Positions 20,382-28,529 of a stretch of 32,595 nt of DNA are shown here, piece by piece. A model generated the notes under the pieces. The model worked only from the letters and a program-made list of their open reading frames with translations. It made no database searches and had not been told where the DNA came from. The translations under genes and the position numbers were made by a program. Position 1 is the stretch's first letter; the number at the start of each line of letters is the position of its first letter. The stretch spans positions 1-32,595 of the forward strand of contig JAGAUW010000005.1 in NCBI GenBank assembly GCA_017620615.1. Reading direction: 5' to 3'. The stretch is from Clostridia bacterium. Lineage in GTDB: Bacteria > Bacillota > Clostridia > Monoglobales > Monoglobaceae.

Positions 20382-20912
20382 TCAGATTTCCATTATATTT
20401 CCGTCAAAATCTTTCCAGAGAAAAGTGCCGTCTTCAAAAAGCATATAGCCGTGGTGACTGCCGTCCTTTGGGATTGAAACAGAGCCGGGGTTTAGATATG
20501 TTACGCCATTTTCGGTTTTGCGGTGAGGAATGTGAGTATGTCCCGAAAGCAAAGTGTCCCCTGCTTTCAGGGGTGGAAGCTTTTCTGCGGGCAGATGCCC
20601 ATGGGTTGCATAGATTGTTGTCTTTCCCACGGTGATTGAGAGGTAGTCAGGGAGGATAGGAAATTCAAGAACCATTTGGTCAACCTCGGCATCACAATTG
20701 CCACGCACACAAAGGATTTTGTCTTTTATAGCATTGAGGAGTGGGATAACCTCGGCGGGGTTATAATCTTTTGGCAGGGAGTTTCTTGGCCCGTGATAAA
20801 GAATATCCCCCAAGAGCAAGAGCTTGTCAGCCTTTTCGGCTTTAAAACGTTCCAGCATTTTTTTGCAAAAATAAAGGGAGCCGTGTATGTCGGACGCTAT
20901 AAAAAGTTTCAT
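20382..20912 (-). CDS. yfcE: YfcE/MJ0936-type metallophosphoesterase
   Basis: 176 residues with all calcineurin-like phosphoesterase motifs: SDIHGS at 6-11, LLLLGDILYHGPRN at about 36, CVRGNCDAE at about 70, ATHGHLP at about 105, and SGHTHIPH plus LNPGSVSIPKDG near the end. The family hydrolyses phosphodiesters in vitro with Mn; the cell substrate is unsettled. The frame continues 27 bases upstream to 20939, but the family begins MKLFIASDIHG, and AAAGGCGG precedes that ATG at 20912. Single gene, divergent from the pyrH operon. Confidence 0.92.
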   Translation of the reverse strand: MKLFIASDIHGSLYFCKKMLERFKAEKADKLLLLGDILYHGPRNSLPKDYNPAEVIPLLNAIKDKILCVRGNCDAEVDQMVLEFPILPDYLSITVGKTTIYATHGHLPAEKLPPLKAGDTLLSGHTHIPHRKTENGVTYLNPGSVSIPKDGSHHGYMLFEDGTFLWKDFDGNIMEI

Positions 20913-20950
20913 AAATAAAACCGCCTTTTTGTTTCTCATAAGTTTTTTAA

Positions 20951-20980
20951 ATTATATCACGGAAAAAGGGGTTTTGTCCA
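20951..20980 (-). promoter_or_regulatory. Promoter of yfcE
   Basis: Minus-strand TGGACA (20980-20975), 18 bp, TATAAT (20956-20951) with TG one base upstream. Confidence 0.7.
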
Positions 20981-21060
20981 CATAAATTTGGTATATACGT
21001 CAAAAAATGACAGGCGATTTGTGGGAGCATTTATTTTTGTACGAAAATTTGTATTTTCTC

Positions 21061-21089
21061 TTGAATAGTTAGAAAAGATATGATATACT
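21061..21089 (+). promoter_or_regulatory. Promoter of the pyrH-frr-uppS operon
   Basis: TTGAAT, 17 bp, TATACT with TG one base upstream. It drives the membrane/coiled-coil gene at 21130 and probably everything to 26942. Confidence 0.75.
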
Positions 21090-21129
21090 TTTCTAAATGA
21101 AGAAATTCTTTCGAGGGGAGAACTTGCTT

Positions 21130-21606
21130 ATGGAAAGCAAAGCACATATATCTTTGAAAACAAAAAAGATACTTCTTGGCACCGGAATTGTTTTTGGTAC
21201 GGTTCTTGCCTTTGTTGTGTCTTTTTTTCTTGCATTCAGCCTTATTATAAATCCCATAAATTTTGTTACCATAGGCGGTGAGGAAACCGCGGCAGAAAAC
21301 GAAGAACTCAAAACTCAGGTCCAGAGTCTTGAGGATGAGGTTGAAATGCTTAATGCAACAGTAGAAAAATATAAAAGCTCGGCGTCCAGCCAGATTATTG
21401 TTCAGGAAGTTCCTGTGAGCAATCAGGGACAGACCTCTCAGCAAAGCACGGGAAACAGCGGCGCGGGAAATTCCAACACCAGCACCAATGAAAATGATGG
21501 CGGGGAAGAAGAGCCGGAATTTTCGCCTGACACGGTTACCACTCCTGAAGAGGGGATTGAGCCTGAGGTTGAGCTTGATGTTACGGTAATTGATATTTCG
21601 GAATAG
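21130..21606 (+). CDS. Membrane-anchored coiled-coil protein, unrecognised
   Basis: 158 residues. A basic start is followed by one membrane helix (about 12-42, LLGTGIVFGTVLAFVVSFFLAFSLII), a short heptad coiled coil (AAENEELKTQVQSLEDEVEMLNATVEKY, about 55-83), and a low-complexity Ser/Gln/Asn/Gly then Glu/Pro/Thr-rich tail to the end. This is the layout of a small membrane-anchored extracytoplasmic or FtsL/DivIC-like protein with a disordered tail, but no family is recognised. The ATG at 21097 has no ribosome binding site; ATG 21130 follows GAGGGGAG. It is first in the pyrH operon, 42 bases upstream of pyrH. Confidence 0.75.
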   Translation: MESKAHISLKTKKILLGTGIVFGTVLAFVVSFFLAFSLIINPINFVTIGGEETAAENEELKTQVQSLEDEVEMLNATVEKYKSSASSQIIVQEVPVSNQGQTSQQSTGNSGAGNSNTSTNENDGGEEEPEFSPDTVTTPEEGIEPEVELDVTVIDISE

Positions 21607-21648
21607 TTTTTTGATGCTTTAACATACAAAATTTTGGAGGTAAGAAAA

Positions 21649-22353
21649 ATGTCACTTAAGTACAAAAGAGTTTTGCTGAAAGTCAGCGGTGAAGCACTGG
21701 CAGGGGACAAGGGCTTTGGCCTTGACAATGCCACTGTTACAACCATTGCGGGCAAAATAAAGGAATGTCACGAAATGGGCGCTGAAATCGCTATCGTGGT
21801 TGGCGGCGGAAACTTCTGGCGCGGGAGAACCGGCGAGGGTATGGACAGAAGCCGTGCAGACCATATGGGTATGCTTGCAACTGTTATTAACTCCTTGGCT
21901 CTTCTTGATGCACTTGAACAGCAGGGTATTCCCTCAATCGTTCAAACCGCTATTGAAATGAGACAGATTGCAGAGCCTTACATAAGACTCAAGGCTATGC
22001 GTCATCTTGAGAAAGGCAGAGTTGTTATTTTTGCTTGCGGAACAGGAAACCCGTTCTTCTCAACCGACACAACAGCGGCGCTTCGCGCGGCAGAAATTGA
22101 TGCAGAAATCATTCTTCTGGCAAAGAAAGTTGATGGCGTTTATGACAGCGACCCCCACGTTAATCCAAATGCCAAGAAATTTGATTCACTCAGCTATATT
22201 GATGTTCTCAACCGCGGACTTGGGGTTATGGACTCAACAGCTACCTCACTTTGTATGGACAATAATATTCCGATTTTGGTGTTCGGTCTTGATGACCCCG
22301 AAAACATAAAGAGGGCAATCCAGGGCGAAGAAATAGGAACAATAGTAAAATAG
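21649..22353 (+). CDS. pyrH: UMP kinase
   Basis: 234 residues, amino-acid kinase fold; phosphorylates UMP to UDP. Visible: [17 protein letters not shown] at the N-terminus, the glycine loop [13 protein letters not shown] at about 50, [24 protein letters not shown] for UMP binding at about 130-153, and [12 protein letters not shown] for ATP at about 163. Complete at usual length (about 235-240). ATG 21649 follows GGAGG; the frame is open 15 bases further but without signal. In the classical pyrH-frr-uppS order, feeding pyrimidine synthesis in step with translation and envelope genes. Confidence 0.97.
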   Translation: MSLKYKRVLLKVSGEALAGDKGFGLDNATVTTIAGKIKECHEMGAEIAIVVGGGNFWRGRTGEGMDRSRADHMGMLATVINSLALLDALEQQGIPSIVQTAIEMRQIAEPYIRLKAMRHLEKGRVVIFACGTGNPFFSTDTTAALRAAEIDAEIILLAKKVDGVYDSDPHVNPNAKKFDSLSYIDVLNRGLGVMDSTATSLCMDNNIPILVFGLDDPENIKRAIQGEEIGTIVK

Positions 22354-22391
22354 TAATTTACACGAAAAATTTTTGAAAGGTGATGACCATA

Positions 22392-22934
22392 ATGCAAAAT
22401 GCAGAAAACAAAATGAATAAGGCGATAGCAGTTCTTCAGGCGGACCTTGCGGCAATCCGTGCAGGCCGTGCTAACCCAGCTGTTCTTGATAAGGTAACTG
22501 TCGAATATTACGGAGTTCCCACACCTGTACAGCAGGTGGGTACTGTGGCTGTTCCTGAGCCGAGAACAATCACAATTCAGCCCTGGGATGCATCAATCCT
22601 TGGCGAAATTGAAAAGGCAATTCTTAAGTCTGACATAGGAATTACACCCTCAAATGACGGCAAGATGATTCGTCTCAACTTCCCGCCCCTTACAGAAGAA
22701 AGAAGAAAAGAGCTGGTAAAGGGCATTTCAAAACGTGGTGAAGAATGCAAGGTTGCTATCCGCAATGTACGTCGTGATTCTTTGGAAGGCTTTAAAAAGC
22801 AGAAGAAGGACGGAGAGATTACTGAGGATGACCTCAAAAATCTTGAAACAAAAATCCAGAAGCTTACAGACAAGTTTGTGGCAAACATTGACACAATCAT
22901 TGCTGATAAAGAAAAAGAAATTCTTGAGGTATAG
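22392..22934 (+). CDS. frr: Ribosome recycling factor
   Basis: 180 residues; splits post-termination ribosomes together with EF-G. Signatures: LAAIRAGRANPAVLDKVTVEYYG, TPVQQVGTVAVPEPRTITIQPWD (domain II), and RLNFPPLTEERRKELVK, then a long C-terminal helix. ATG 22392 sits 7 bases after AAAGGTGAT. Two in-frame starts upstream (GTG 22380, ATG 22383) overlap that signal and are less likely. It lies 38 bases after pyrH and 6 bases before uppS. Confidence 0.96.
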   Translation: MQNAENKMNKAIAVLQADLAAIRAGRANPAVLDKVTVEYYGVPTPVQQVGTVAVPEPRTITIQPWDASILGEIEKAILKSDIGITPSNDGKMIRLNFPPLTEERRKELVKGISKRGEECKVAIRNVRRDSLEGFKKQKKDGEITEDDLKNLETKIQKLTDKFVANIDTIIADKEKEILEV

Positions 22935-22940
22935 TCTTTT

Positions 22941-23678
22941 ATGTTTTTTAAGAAGAAAAACCGCAGAAAGCTTGATATGAATAATATCCCTCAGCATATA
23001 GGGATTATTATGGACGGAAACGGCCGATGGGCAAAAAGGAGAGGTCTTCCCAGAAGTGCGGGACACCGTATGGGAGCGGAAACTCTTAAGAAGATTGTCA
23101 TCTATTGCAATAAAATCGGCGTTAAGTGCGTCACTGCATATGCTTTTTCAACAGAAAACTGGAACAGGCCAAAGAGCGAGGTTGATGCGCTTATGGACCT
23201 GCTTTATACATATCTCCAGCAGGTTGAAGAGCAGTTCAAGGGAACAAATGTTATTCTTCGTGTTATTGGTGACCGCAGTGCGCTTTCTGACAAGATAAAC
23301 GCTGCCATTGACCACGCGGAAGAATATACATCAAAGAATACGGGGCTTGTTCTCAATGTGGCTCTCAACTATGGCGGAAGGGCAGAAATCACCCGTGCTG
23401 CAAAGTCACTGGCTGAGGAAATTGCTGCAGGCAGACGGACACTTCGTGGGGTATCTGAGCAGAGTTTGTCTGAGCTTATGTATACAGCAAACTCACCTGA
23501 GGTTGATTTGATTATCCGCCCCAGCGGTGAGTATCGTCTTTCAAACTTTTTGTTGTGGCAGGCGGCTTATGCGGAGTTTTGGTTCAGCAATATAAACTGG
23601 CCTGATTTTTCCGAAAAGGATATGGAGCAGGCTATACTTGACTATCAAATGAGAAACCGCAGATTTGGAAAGGTTTAA
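22941..23678 (+). CDS. uppS: Undecaprenyl diphosphate synthase (cis-isoprenyl transferase)
   Basis: 245 residues; condenses isopentenyl diphosphate onto farnesyl diphosphate to make the lipid carrier of wall synthesis. Motifs: HIGIIMDGNGRWAKRRG (catalytic Asp), RSAGHRMGAE, YAFSTENWNRP, ALNYGGRAEI, and RPSGEYRLSNFLLWQ followed by YAEFWF. The usual RTSGE is RPSGE here. The start is 6 bases after frr with GAGGT in the end of frr as ribosome binding site. cdsA follows, but only after a 260-bp structured insert. Confidence 0.96.
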   Translation: MFFKKKNRRKLDMNNIPQHIGIIMDGNGRWAKRRGLPRSAGHRMGAETLKKIVIYCNKIGVKCVTAYAFSTENWNRPKSEVDALMDLLYTYLQQVEEQFKGTNVILRVIGDRSALSDKINAAIDHAEEYTSKNTGLVLNVALNYGGRAEITRAAKSLAEEIAAGRRTLRGVSEQSLSELMYTANSPEVDLIIRPSGEYRLSNFLLWQAAYAEFWFSNINWPDFSEKDMEQAILDYQMRNRRFGKV

Positions 23679-23934
23679 TAGGCGGTACAAAGAAGCTAAA
23701 CCATATACGGTTTAAAACGGCAATCTTTCCGCCGTGCTACAGAAAAATGCTCGCAAATACACAAAGTATTTACTGTGCTTTTTCCTTGCCCGATAAAAAG
23801 ATTGCTCGGTTTAAACTCTGCGACCCTGCCTGATGGCAGGGCGTATAGCGTTTAACTTCATTGAACCGCATGACAAAAAATAAAGGGTATGAGTGAAACG
23901 TGGGCGGATTTTTAATCCGCCTGTTTTGCAAATT
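23679..23934. repeat. Structured non-coding insert between uppS and cdsA
   Basis: 256 bp inside an otherwise compact operon. Inverted repeat GTTTAAAACGGCAATCTTT (23710-23728) with AAAGATTGCTCGGTTTAAAC (23797-23816). Smaller stems: AAACC-ATATAC-GGTTT (23698-23713), CCTGCC-TGAT-GGCAGG (23825-23840), and GGCGGATT-TTT-AATCCGCC (23903-23921), followed by TGTTTT. AGGCGG-like ends at 23680 and 23917 are inverted. No coding frame with a ribosome binding site. A mobile repeat, attenuator or processed RNA are all possible. Confidence 0.55.
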
Positions 23935-23946
23935 GGAGGGATACAA

Positions 23947-24744
23947 ATGAAAACACGAATTATAACGGGGCTGTGTCTTGTGCCTCTGTTGGTTTTGGTG
24001 CTGCTTTCGAATGTTTATATTATTTCGGCGGCGATTGTCATTATTTCTGTTATGGGACTTTTTGAGTTTCTAAAAGCAACGGGGCTTAGCAAACACAAAG
24101 GCTTGTGTACTGTGGGATATGTGGCTGCTGTTCTTGTTTGCCTCAGGACCTATATTCCAGTGCCCTTTTATATGCTGCTCTTTTATGCAGGGCTTATGGC
24201 GATTTTCTGTGTGATGCTGAAATGCCACAAAACTGTGAGCGTCCTTGATGCAGGGCTTTTGATTTTTGGTCTTATTTATATTCCATTTTTGCTTTCAACA
24301 CTTATTGACATAAAGGGCTTGCAGTATGGTGCGTATCTTTTGTGGATTGTGTTTATCGGTGCATTTGCCACAGACACCTTTGCATATTTCAGCGGAGTGT
24401 TTTTGGGCAAGCACAAGCTTTGTCCCGAAATCAGCCCCAAAAAGACAATCGAGGGATCTGTGGGCGGAACTTTGGGCTGCATTGTGCTTTTGCTCCTTTA
24501 TGGGCTTTTGCTTGAAAAAGGTTTTAAAATGGATATAAATTATATAAAGCTTGGGGTTTTGGGACTTATTGTTTCACCTGTTTCACAAATTGGTGATTTG
24601 ACGGCATCAATCATCAAGCGCAAATATGGTGTCAAGGACTATGGCAGTCTGTTCCCCGGCCATGGCGGAATCTTGGACAGACTTGACAGCGTGATTGCTG
24701 TTGCACCGCTGGTTTACATTTATCTTAACATTGTTGGTATTTAA
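23947..24744 (+). CDS. cdsA: Phosphatidate cytidylyltransferase
   Basis: 265 residues, about eight membrane helices; makes CDP-diacylglycerol from phosphatidate and CTP, the branch point of phospholipid synthesis. The CDS signature is clear in SIIKRKYGVKDYGSLFPGHGG followed by ILDRLDS at about residues 218-246, with ISPKKTIEGSVGG (substrate-binding) before it. ATG 23947 follows GGAGGG; the frame is open to 23893 through the preceding hairpin, an unlikely start. dxr begins 12 bases later. Confidence 0.95.
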   Translation: MKTRIITGLCLVPLLVLVLLSNVYIISAAIVIISVMGLFEFLKATGLSKHKGLCTVGYVAAVLVCLRTYIPVPFYMLLFYAGLMAIFCVMLKCHKTVSVLDAGLLIFGLIYIPFLLSTLIDIKGLQYGAYLLWIVFIGAFATDTFAYFSGVFLGKHKLCPEISPKKTIEGSVGGTLGCIVLLLLYGLLLEKGFKMDINYIKLGVLGLIVSPVSQIGDLTASIIKRKYGVKDYGSLFPGHGGILDRLDSVIAVAPLVYIYLNIVGI

Positions 24745-24756
24745 GCGAGGAAACAT

Positions 24757-25899
24757 ATGAATATATCAATACTTGGTTCAACAGGCTCTATCGGTACACA
24801 AGCTTTGGAGGTTGTTGACGATTTAAAGGGAATAAAGGATATAACGGTTCTTGCAATTACCGGAAACTCCAATGTGGAACTTTTAGAAGCCCAGGCACGG
24901 CGGTATAAGCCGCAAATTGTGGTTTGCGCTGATGAAAATAAATATAGTGATTTGAAGGTGCGGCTTGCGGACACTAACACCTTGGTGCTTTGCGGTCAGG
25001 AGGGCCTAAATCGTGCGGCGACTCTTGATGAGTGTGACATGGTGCTCTCATCAATCGTAGGGTTTGCGGGACTCGTCCCAACTATGAAAGCAATAGAAGC
25101 AGGAAAGGACATTGCCCTTGCCAACAAGGAGACCCTTGTGACAGCAGGCAGTCTTTTTATGGATGCGGTGAAAAAATACGGAGTAAGGCTACTCCCCGTT
25201 GACAGCGAACATTCAGCAATTTTTCAGTCACTCCACGGCGGAAAACGAGCAGAGCTTCGGAAAATTCTCCTTACTGCATCAGGGGGCCCGTTTTTTGGAA
25301 AGAGCCGTGATGAACTTAAAAACATAACAAAAGAGCAGGCGCTTAAACACCCCAACTGGACAATGGGGGCGAAAATAACCATTGACAGTGCAACCCTTAT
25401 GAACAAAGGCCTTGAGGTTATTGAGGCAAAGTGGCTCTTTGATGTGGACTTTGATGATATAGAGGTTTTGGTGCATCGTGAAAGCATCATTCATTCTATG
25501 GTGGAGTTTTGTGACAGAAGTGTTATTGCGCAAATGGGTCTTCCCTCAATGAAGCATCCCATTCAATATGCATTTACTTATCCTGAAAGACTCTTTTCGC
25601 CTGATGAAAGCGTAGACTTTGCAGAGCTTTCAAGGCTTACATTTGCAAAGCCTGATGAGGACGTTTTTTGTTGTCTCGCTCTGGCAAAGGAGGCGGGGAA
25701 AATGGGGGGCATTATGCCCACGGTGTTGAATGCTGCCAACGAGGTTGCGGTTTCGGCCTTTCTCCACGATAAAATCGGATTTTTGGAAATCGGTGAATAT
25801 GTGGGAGAAGTTCTTCGTAAATATAAAAACAAATTAAATTTTACACTTGAGGATATAATAGAGGTTGACAGGTCTGTCAGAATGGAGCATAAAATATGA
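24757..25899 (+). CDS. dxr: 1-deoxy-D-xylulose 5-phosphate reductoisomerase
   Basis: 380 residues; NADPH-dependent conversion of DXP to MEP, the committed step of the methylerythritol isoprenoid pathway that feeds UppS. NADPH-binding ILGSTGSIGTQALEVV at the start; LANKETLVTAGSL at about 123; metal ligands in PVDSEHSAIFQ (about 148-158); flexible loop TASGGPFFGKSRDELK; KITIDSATLMNKGLEVIEAKWLF; C-terminal helical domain from about 310. Complete at usual length. Start behind GCGAGGAAAC; its stop overlaps the next start (ATGA). Confidence 0.96.
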   Translation: MNISILGSTGSIGTQALEVVDDLKGIKDITVLAITGNSNVELLEAQARRYKPQIVVCADENKYSDLKVRLADTNTLVLCGQEGLNRAATLDECDMVLSSIVGFAGLVPTMKAIEAGKDIALANKETLVTAGSLFMDAVKKYGVRLLPVDSEHSAIFQSLHGGKRAELRKILLTASGGPFFGKSRDELKNITKEQALKHPNWTMGAKITIDSATLMNKGLEVIEAKWLFDVDFDDIEVLVHRESIIHSMVEFCDRSVIAQMGLPSMKHPIQYAFTYPERLFSPDESVDFAELSRLTFAKPDEDVFCCLALAKEAGKMGGIMPTVLNAANEVAVSAFLHDKIGFLEIGEYVGEVLRKYKNKLNFTLEDIIEVDRSVRMEHKI

Positions 25900-26942
25900 T
25901 TGTTACAATAATTTTTGCAGTGATTTGTTTCTCTCTTATAATATTCGTGCACGAACTTGGGCACTTTCTTACGGCAAGGCTTTTTGGCGTAAGAGTCCAC
26001 GAATTTGCTCTTGGTATGGGTCCCAAAATTTTTTCAAAGAAAAAGGGCGACACCGAATATTCATTGAGGGCAATCCCTCTTGGCGGATTTTGCAGTATGG
26101 AGGGCGAGGACAAGGAAAGCGATGACGAGGGCTCGTTCTCGAAAAAGCCGAGGTATGCGAGATTTATAATTCTGGCATCGGGTGCTGCTATGAACATCGT
26201 CCTGGGGTTTTTGGTGTGTATAATATATGTAACAATTGCTTTCGCACCAAATGGACTTCCGTCCCGAACTGTTGACAGCGTGATTGAGGAGTCAAGCCTC
26301 AATGGGTTTTTGCAGCCAGGAGATAAAATTGTCACGATAAATGAAAGCAGAATAAATATAAAGCGTGATATTGATTTTGCTATGCAACGTGGAGCAGGAA
26401 AAGAAAGCACCATAGTGGTAAAACGTGACGGAGAGCTTATTTCCACCAGCTTTATGCCCTACGTATCAGAGTATACTGATGGCACGCCTGCATATCTCTT
26501 GGGGGTTATGACCCGAAGCGAAAAGGCGAATGTTTTTAATGTGATAAGAGAGTCATTTTATCAAACTATATGGTCAGGGAAGCTGGTTTTTGTCTCACTT
26601 GGGATGCTCATTGGCGGCGAAACAGGACTTTCTGATATGTCAGGACCTGTGGGAGTTGTGGGGGTGATGAATGAGGCGGCAAGCCAGGGCGGCTTAGCAG
26701 GAATTCTTAATCTTCTTTACCTGATGTCATTTATTTCGGTGAACATCGGCATAATGAATCTTTTGCCAATCCCTGCTCTTGACGGGGGCAGACTGTTTTT
26801 TGTGGTGGTTGAGGCAATCCGCAGAAAGCCTATCCCGGCAGACAAAGAAGGGATTGTGCATTTTATAGGGCTTGTGTTTCTTTTGGGGCTTATGGTTTTT
26901 GTAACCTGGAACGACATATCAAGGTTGTTTTTCGGGGGATAA
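25896..26942 (+). CDS. rseP: Site-2 intramembrane metalloprotease RseP/RasP
   Basis: 348 residues; zinc protease that cuts anti-sigma factors and signal-peptide remnants inside the membrane. HELGH at 19-23 in the first helix, FALGMGPKIFS after it, a PDZ domain at about 115-190 (FLQPGDKIVTINESRINIKRD), a second membrane-facing motif MSGPVGVVGVMNEA, and the LDG zinc ligand in NLLPIPALDGGRLFF near the C-terminus. Four-base overlap with dxr gives translational coupling. It closes the pyrH-to-rseP operon before a strong terminator; ispG, often next, is not here. Confidence 0.96.
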   Translation: MIVTIIFAVICFSLIIFVHELGHFLTARLFGVRVHEFALGMGPKIFSKKKGDTEYSLRAIPLGGFCSMEGEDKESDDEGSFSKKPRYARFIILASGAAMNIVLGFLVCIIYVTIAFAPNGLPSRTVDSVIEESSLNGFLQPGDKIVTINESRINIKRDIDFAMQRGAGKESTIVVKRDGELISTSFMPYVSEYTDGTPAYLLGVMTRSEKANVFNVIRESFYQTIWSGKLVFVSLGMLIGGETGLSDMSGPVGVVGVMNEAASQGGLAGILNLLYLMSFISVNIGIMNLLPIPALDGGRLFFVVVEAIRRKPIPADKEGIVHFIGLVFLLGLMVFVTWNDISRLFFGG

Positions 26943-26950
26943 CAAAAAAA

Positions 26951-26998
26951 CAGATATTTCCCGTTTTGGTTTGATATGGGAAATATCTGCCGTTTTTT
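26951..26998 (+). terminator. Terminator of the pyrH-rseP operon
   Basis: CAGATATTTCCC (26951-26962) pairs perfectly with GGGAAATATCTG (26978-26989), followed by CCG and TTTTTT. Confidence 0.88.
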
Positions 26999-27031
26999 CA
27001 GAGGCTTTGTTGTTTTTGACTGAAAGGATTG

Positions 27032-27187
27032 TTATTTCTTTTCGTAGCTTTTGCAGAAATGAGGAATTGCAATGGCGTCGGCACTTGTTTTGTCGTGACT
27101 TACCTCGATTTTGTCAAGACTGCATTTGTTTTCCTCTGCGTGATACATACATTCCTTTACATTGCAGAGAACACCGCTGTTTGTCAT
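27032..27187 (-). CDS. DUF1540 small cysteine protein
   Basis: 51 residues: starts MTNSGVLCNVKECMYHAEEN, then KCSLDKIEVS, then IPHFCKSYEKK. Cysteines at 8, 13, 22 and 45 (C-x4-C-x8-C-x22-C) match the DUF1540 pattern of small Bacillota proteins that probably bind a metal. It usually holds one or two such units; here one. Ribosome binding site TAGGAGGTGAAAATT-ATG is excellent. It is convergent with the pyrH operon and divergent from asnA. Many DUF1540 proteins are linked to spores; a role here is not shown. The gene is easily missed because of its length. Confidence 0.85.
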   Translation of the reverse strand: MTNSGVLCNVKECMYHAEENKCSLDKIEVSHDKTSADAIAIPHFCKSYEKK

Positions 27188-27401
27188 AATTTTCACCTCC
27201 TAATGTGTTGCTCAAAGCGATTTTTAAATAAAGTTTTTTGCTTGAGATGCCTCAAATCAAACTTTTATATGTGACTTTGAGTATGTTTTTATTATGCCCC
27301 AAAGTTTTAAATTTATTTTGAATATATAAAATTTTAATGTTTTGTATTGCTTTTTTTAAAATATAATGTTAAAATTTATCATAACGTATTAAAGAAAGGC
27401 T
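27188..27401. other. Intergenic region between DUF1540 and asnA
   Basis: Very AT-rich, 214 bp. It should hold the divergent promoters of both genes. No T-box or riboswitch pattern is seen upstream of asnA. Confidence 0.4.
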
Positions 27402-28421
27402 ATGATTTTTGAAATGGCAAAAGTTATAAAACCAAAAGGGTACCGTTCTCTTCTCAATCTTATGGATACCCAGATTGCAATTAAGGCAACAAAGGATTAT
27501 TTTGAAACAAATCTCGCAAGAGAGCTTAAGCTGATACGCGTGTCTGCTCCGCTTTTTGTTGACCCTGACACTGGGCTCAACGACGACCTCAACGGGGTCG
27601 AACGTGCGGTTTCTTTTGATGTGCTTGAAACGGGCAGAGTACTCCAGATTGTTCATTCCCTTGCAAAGTGGAAGAGAAATGCTCTCAAGGAATATGGTTT
27701 TTCGGAAGATGAGGGGCTTTATACCGATATGAATGCTATCCGCCGTGACGAAGAAACGGACAACATTCATTCTATTTATGTTGACCAGTGGGACTGGGAA
27801 AAGGTTATTTCAAAGGAAGACAGAAGCATCAGCACGTTAAAGCATACTGTTAAGAAAATTTTCGAGGTTTTCAAGATGACAGAAAAATATGTAAATTCGC
27901 TTTTCCCACAGATTGAGCCAAGACTTCCCGAGGAGGTTTTCTTCCTTACATCCCAGGAGCTTGAGGATATGTATCCAAACCTTTCACCAAAGGAACGGGA
28001 GCATGCCATTACCAAAGAAAAAGGTGCGGTTTTCCTTATGCAGATAGGCAGCGTTTTGAAATCAGGAAAGAAGCATGACGGACGTGCACCTGACTATGAC
28101 GATTGGGAACTCAATGGTGATTTGCTCTTCTATGATGATATTTTGGACATACCCTTTGAAGTGTCAAGTATGGGTATTCGTGTTTCTGAGGAGTCTCTCC
28201 GCCGTCAGCTTGAAATAGCAGGATGCGAAGAACGTATGAATTTTGCATATCACAGAGATTTGCTTGCAGGAAGACTTCCTTATACAATAGGTGGTGGAAT
28301 CGGACAGTCAAGGATTTGTATGTTCATTCTTCATAAGGCACATATCGGTGAAGTTCATGCATCGGTATGGTCTCAGCAGATGATTGACGAATGCCGTGAA
28401 AACGGAATCAATTTGCTTTGA
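27402..28421 (+). CDS. asnA: Aspartate-ammonia ligase
   Basis: 339 residues; makes asparagine from aspartate, ammonia and ATP, through a class II aminoacyl-tRNA-synthetase-like core. Motifs: RVSAPLFVDPDTGLNDDLNG followed by VERAVSFD at about 47-74, LYTDMNAIRRDEE, VDQWDWE, and the motif-3-like GGGIGQSRICMFILHKAHIGEVHASVW near the C-terminus. Complete at usual length (about 330-340). Start uncertain: ATG 27402 is very close to GAAAGG, ATG 27414 is 14 bases away. Single gene with its own upstream region. Confidence 0.95.
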   Translation: MIFEMAKVIKPKGYRSLLNLMDTQIAIKATKDYFETNLARELKLIRVSAPLFVDPDTGLNDDLNGVERAVSFDVLETGRVLQIVHSLAKWKRNALKEYGFSEDEGLYTDMNAIRRDEETDNIHSIYVDQWDWEKVISKEDRSISTLKHTVKKIFEVFKMTEKYVNSLFPQIEPRLPEEVFFLTSQELEDMYPNLSPKEREHAITKEKGAVFLMQIGSVLKSGKKHDGRAPDYDDWELNGDLLFYDDILDIPFEVSSMGIRVSEESLRRQLEIAGCEERMNFAYHRDLLAGRLPYTIGGGIGQSRICMFILHKAHIGEVHASVWSQQMIDECRENGINLL

Positions 28422-28445
28422 TAATGTTTTGAAAACGAATTTTGG

Positions 28446-28474
28446 TTGAAAGATTTAAATAAATAATGTATAAT
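28446..28474 (+). promoter_or_regulatory. Promoter of the SLH protein gene
   Basis: TTGAAA, 17 bp, TATAAT. The leader then forms CCGAC-TTTGA-GTCGG at 28483-28497, a short 5' stabilising stem, before AAAGGAG. Confidence 0.7.
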
Positions 28475-28529
28475 ATAAAAAACCGACTTTGAGTCGGGGA
28501 TAAATTTAAATATAAAGGAGTTTTTTCAA

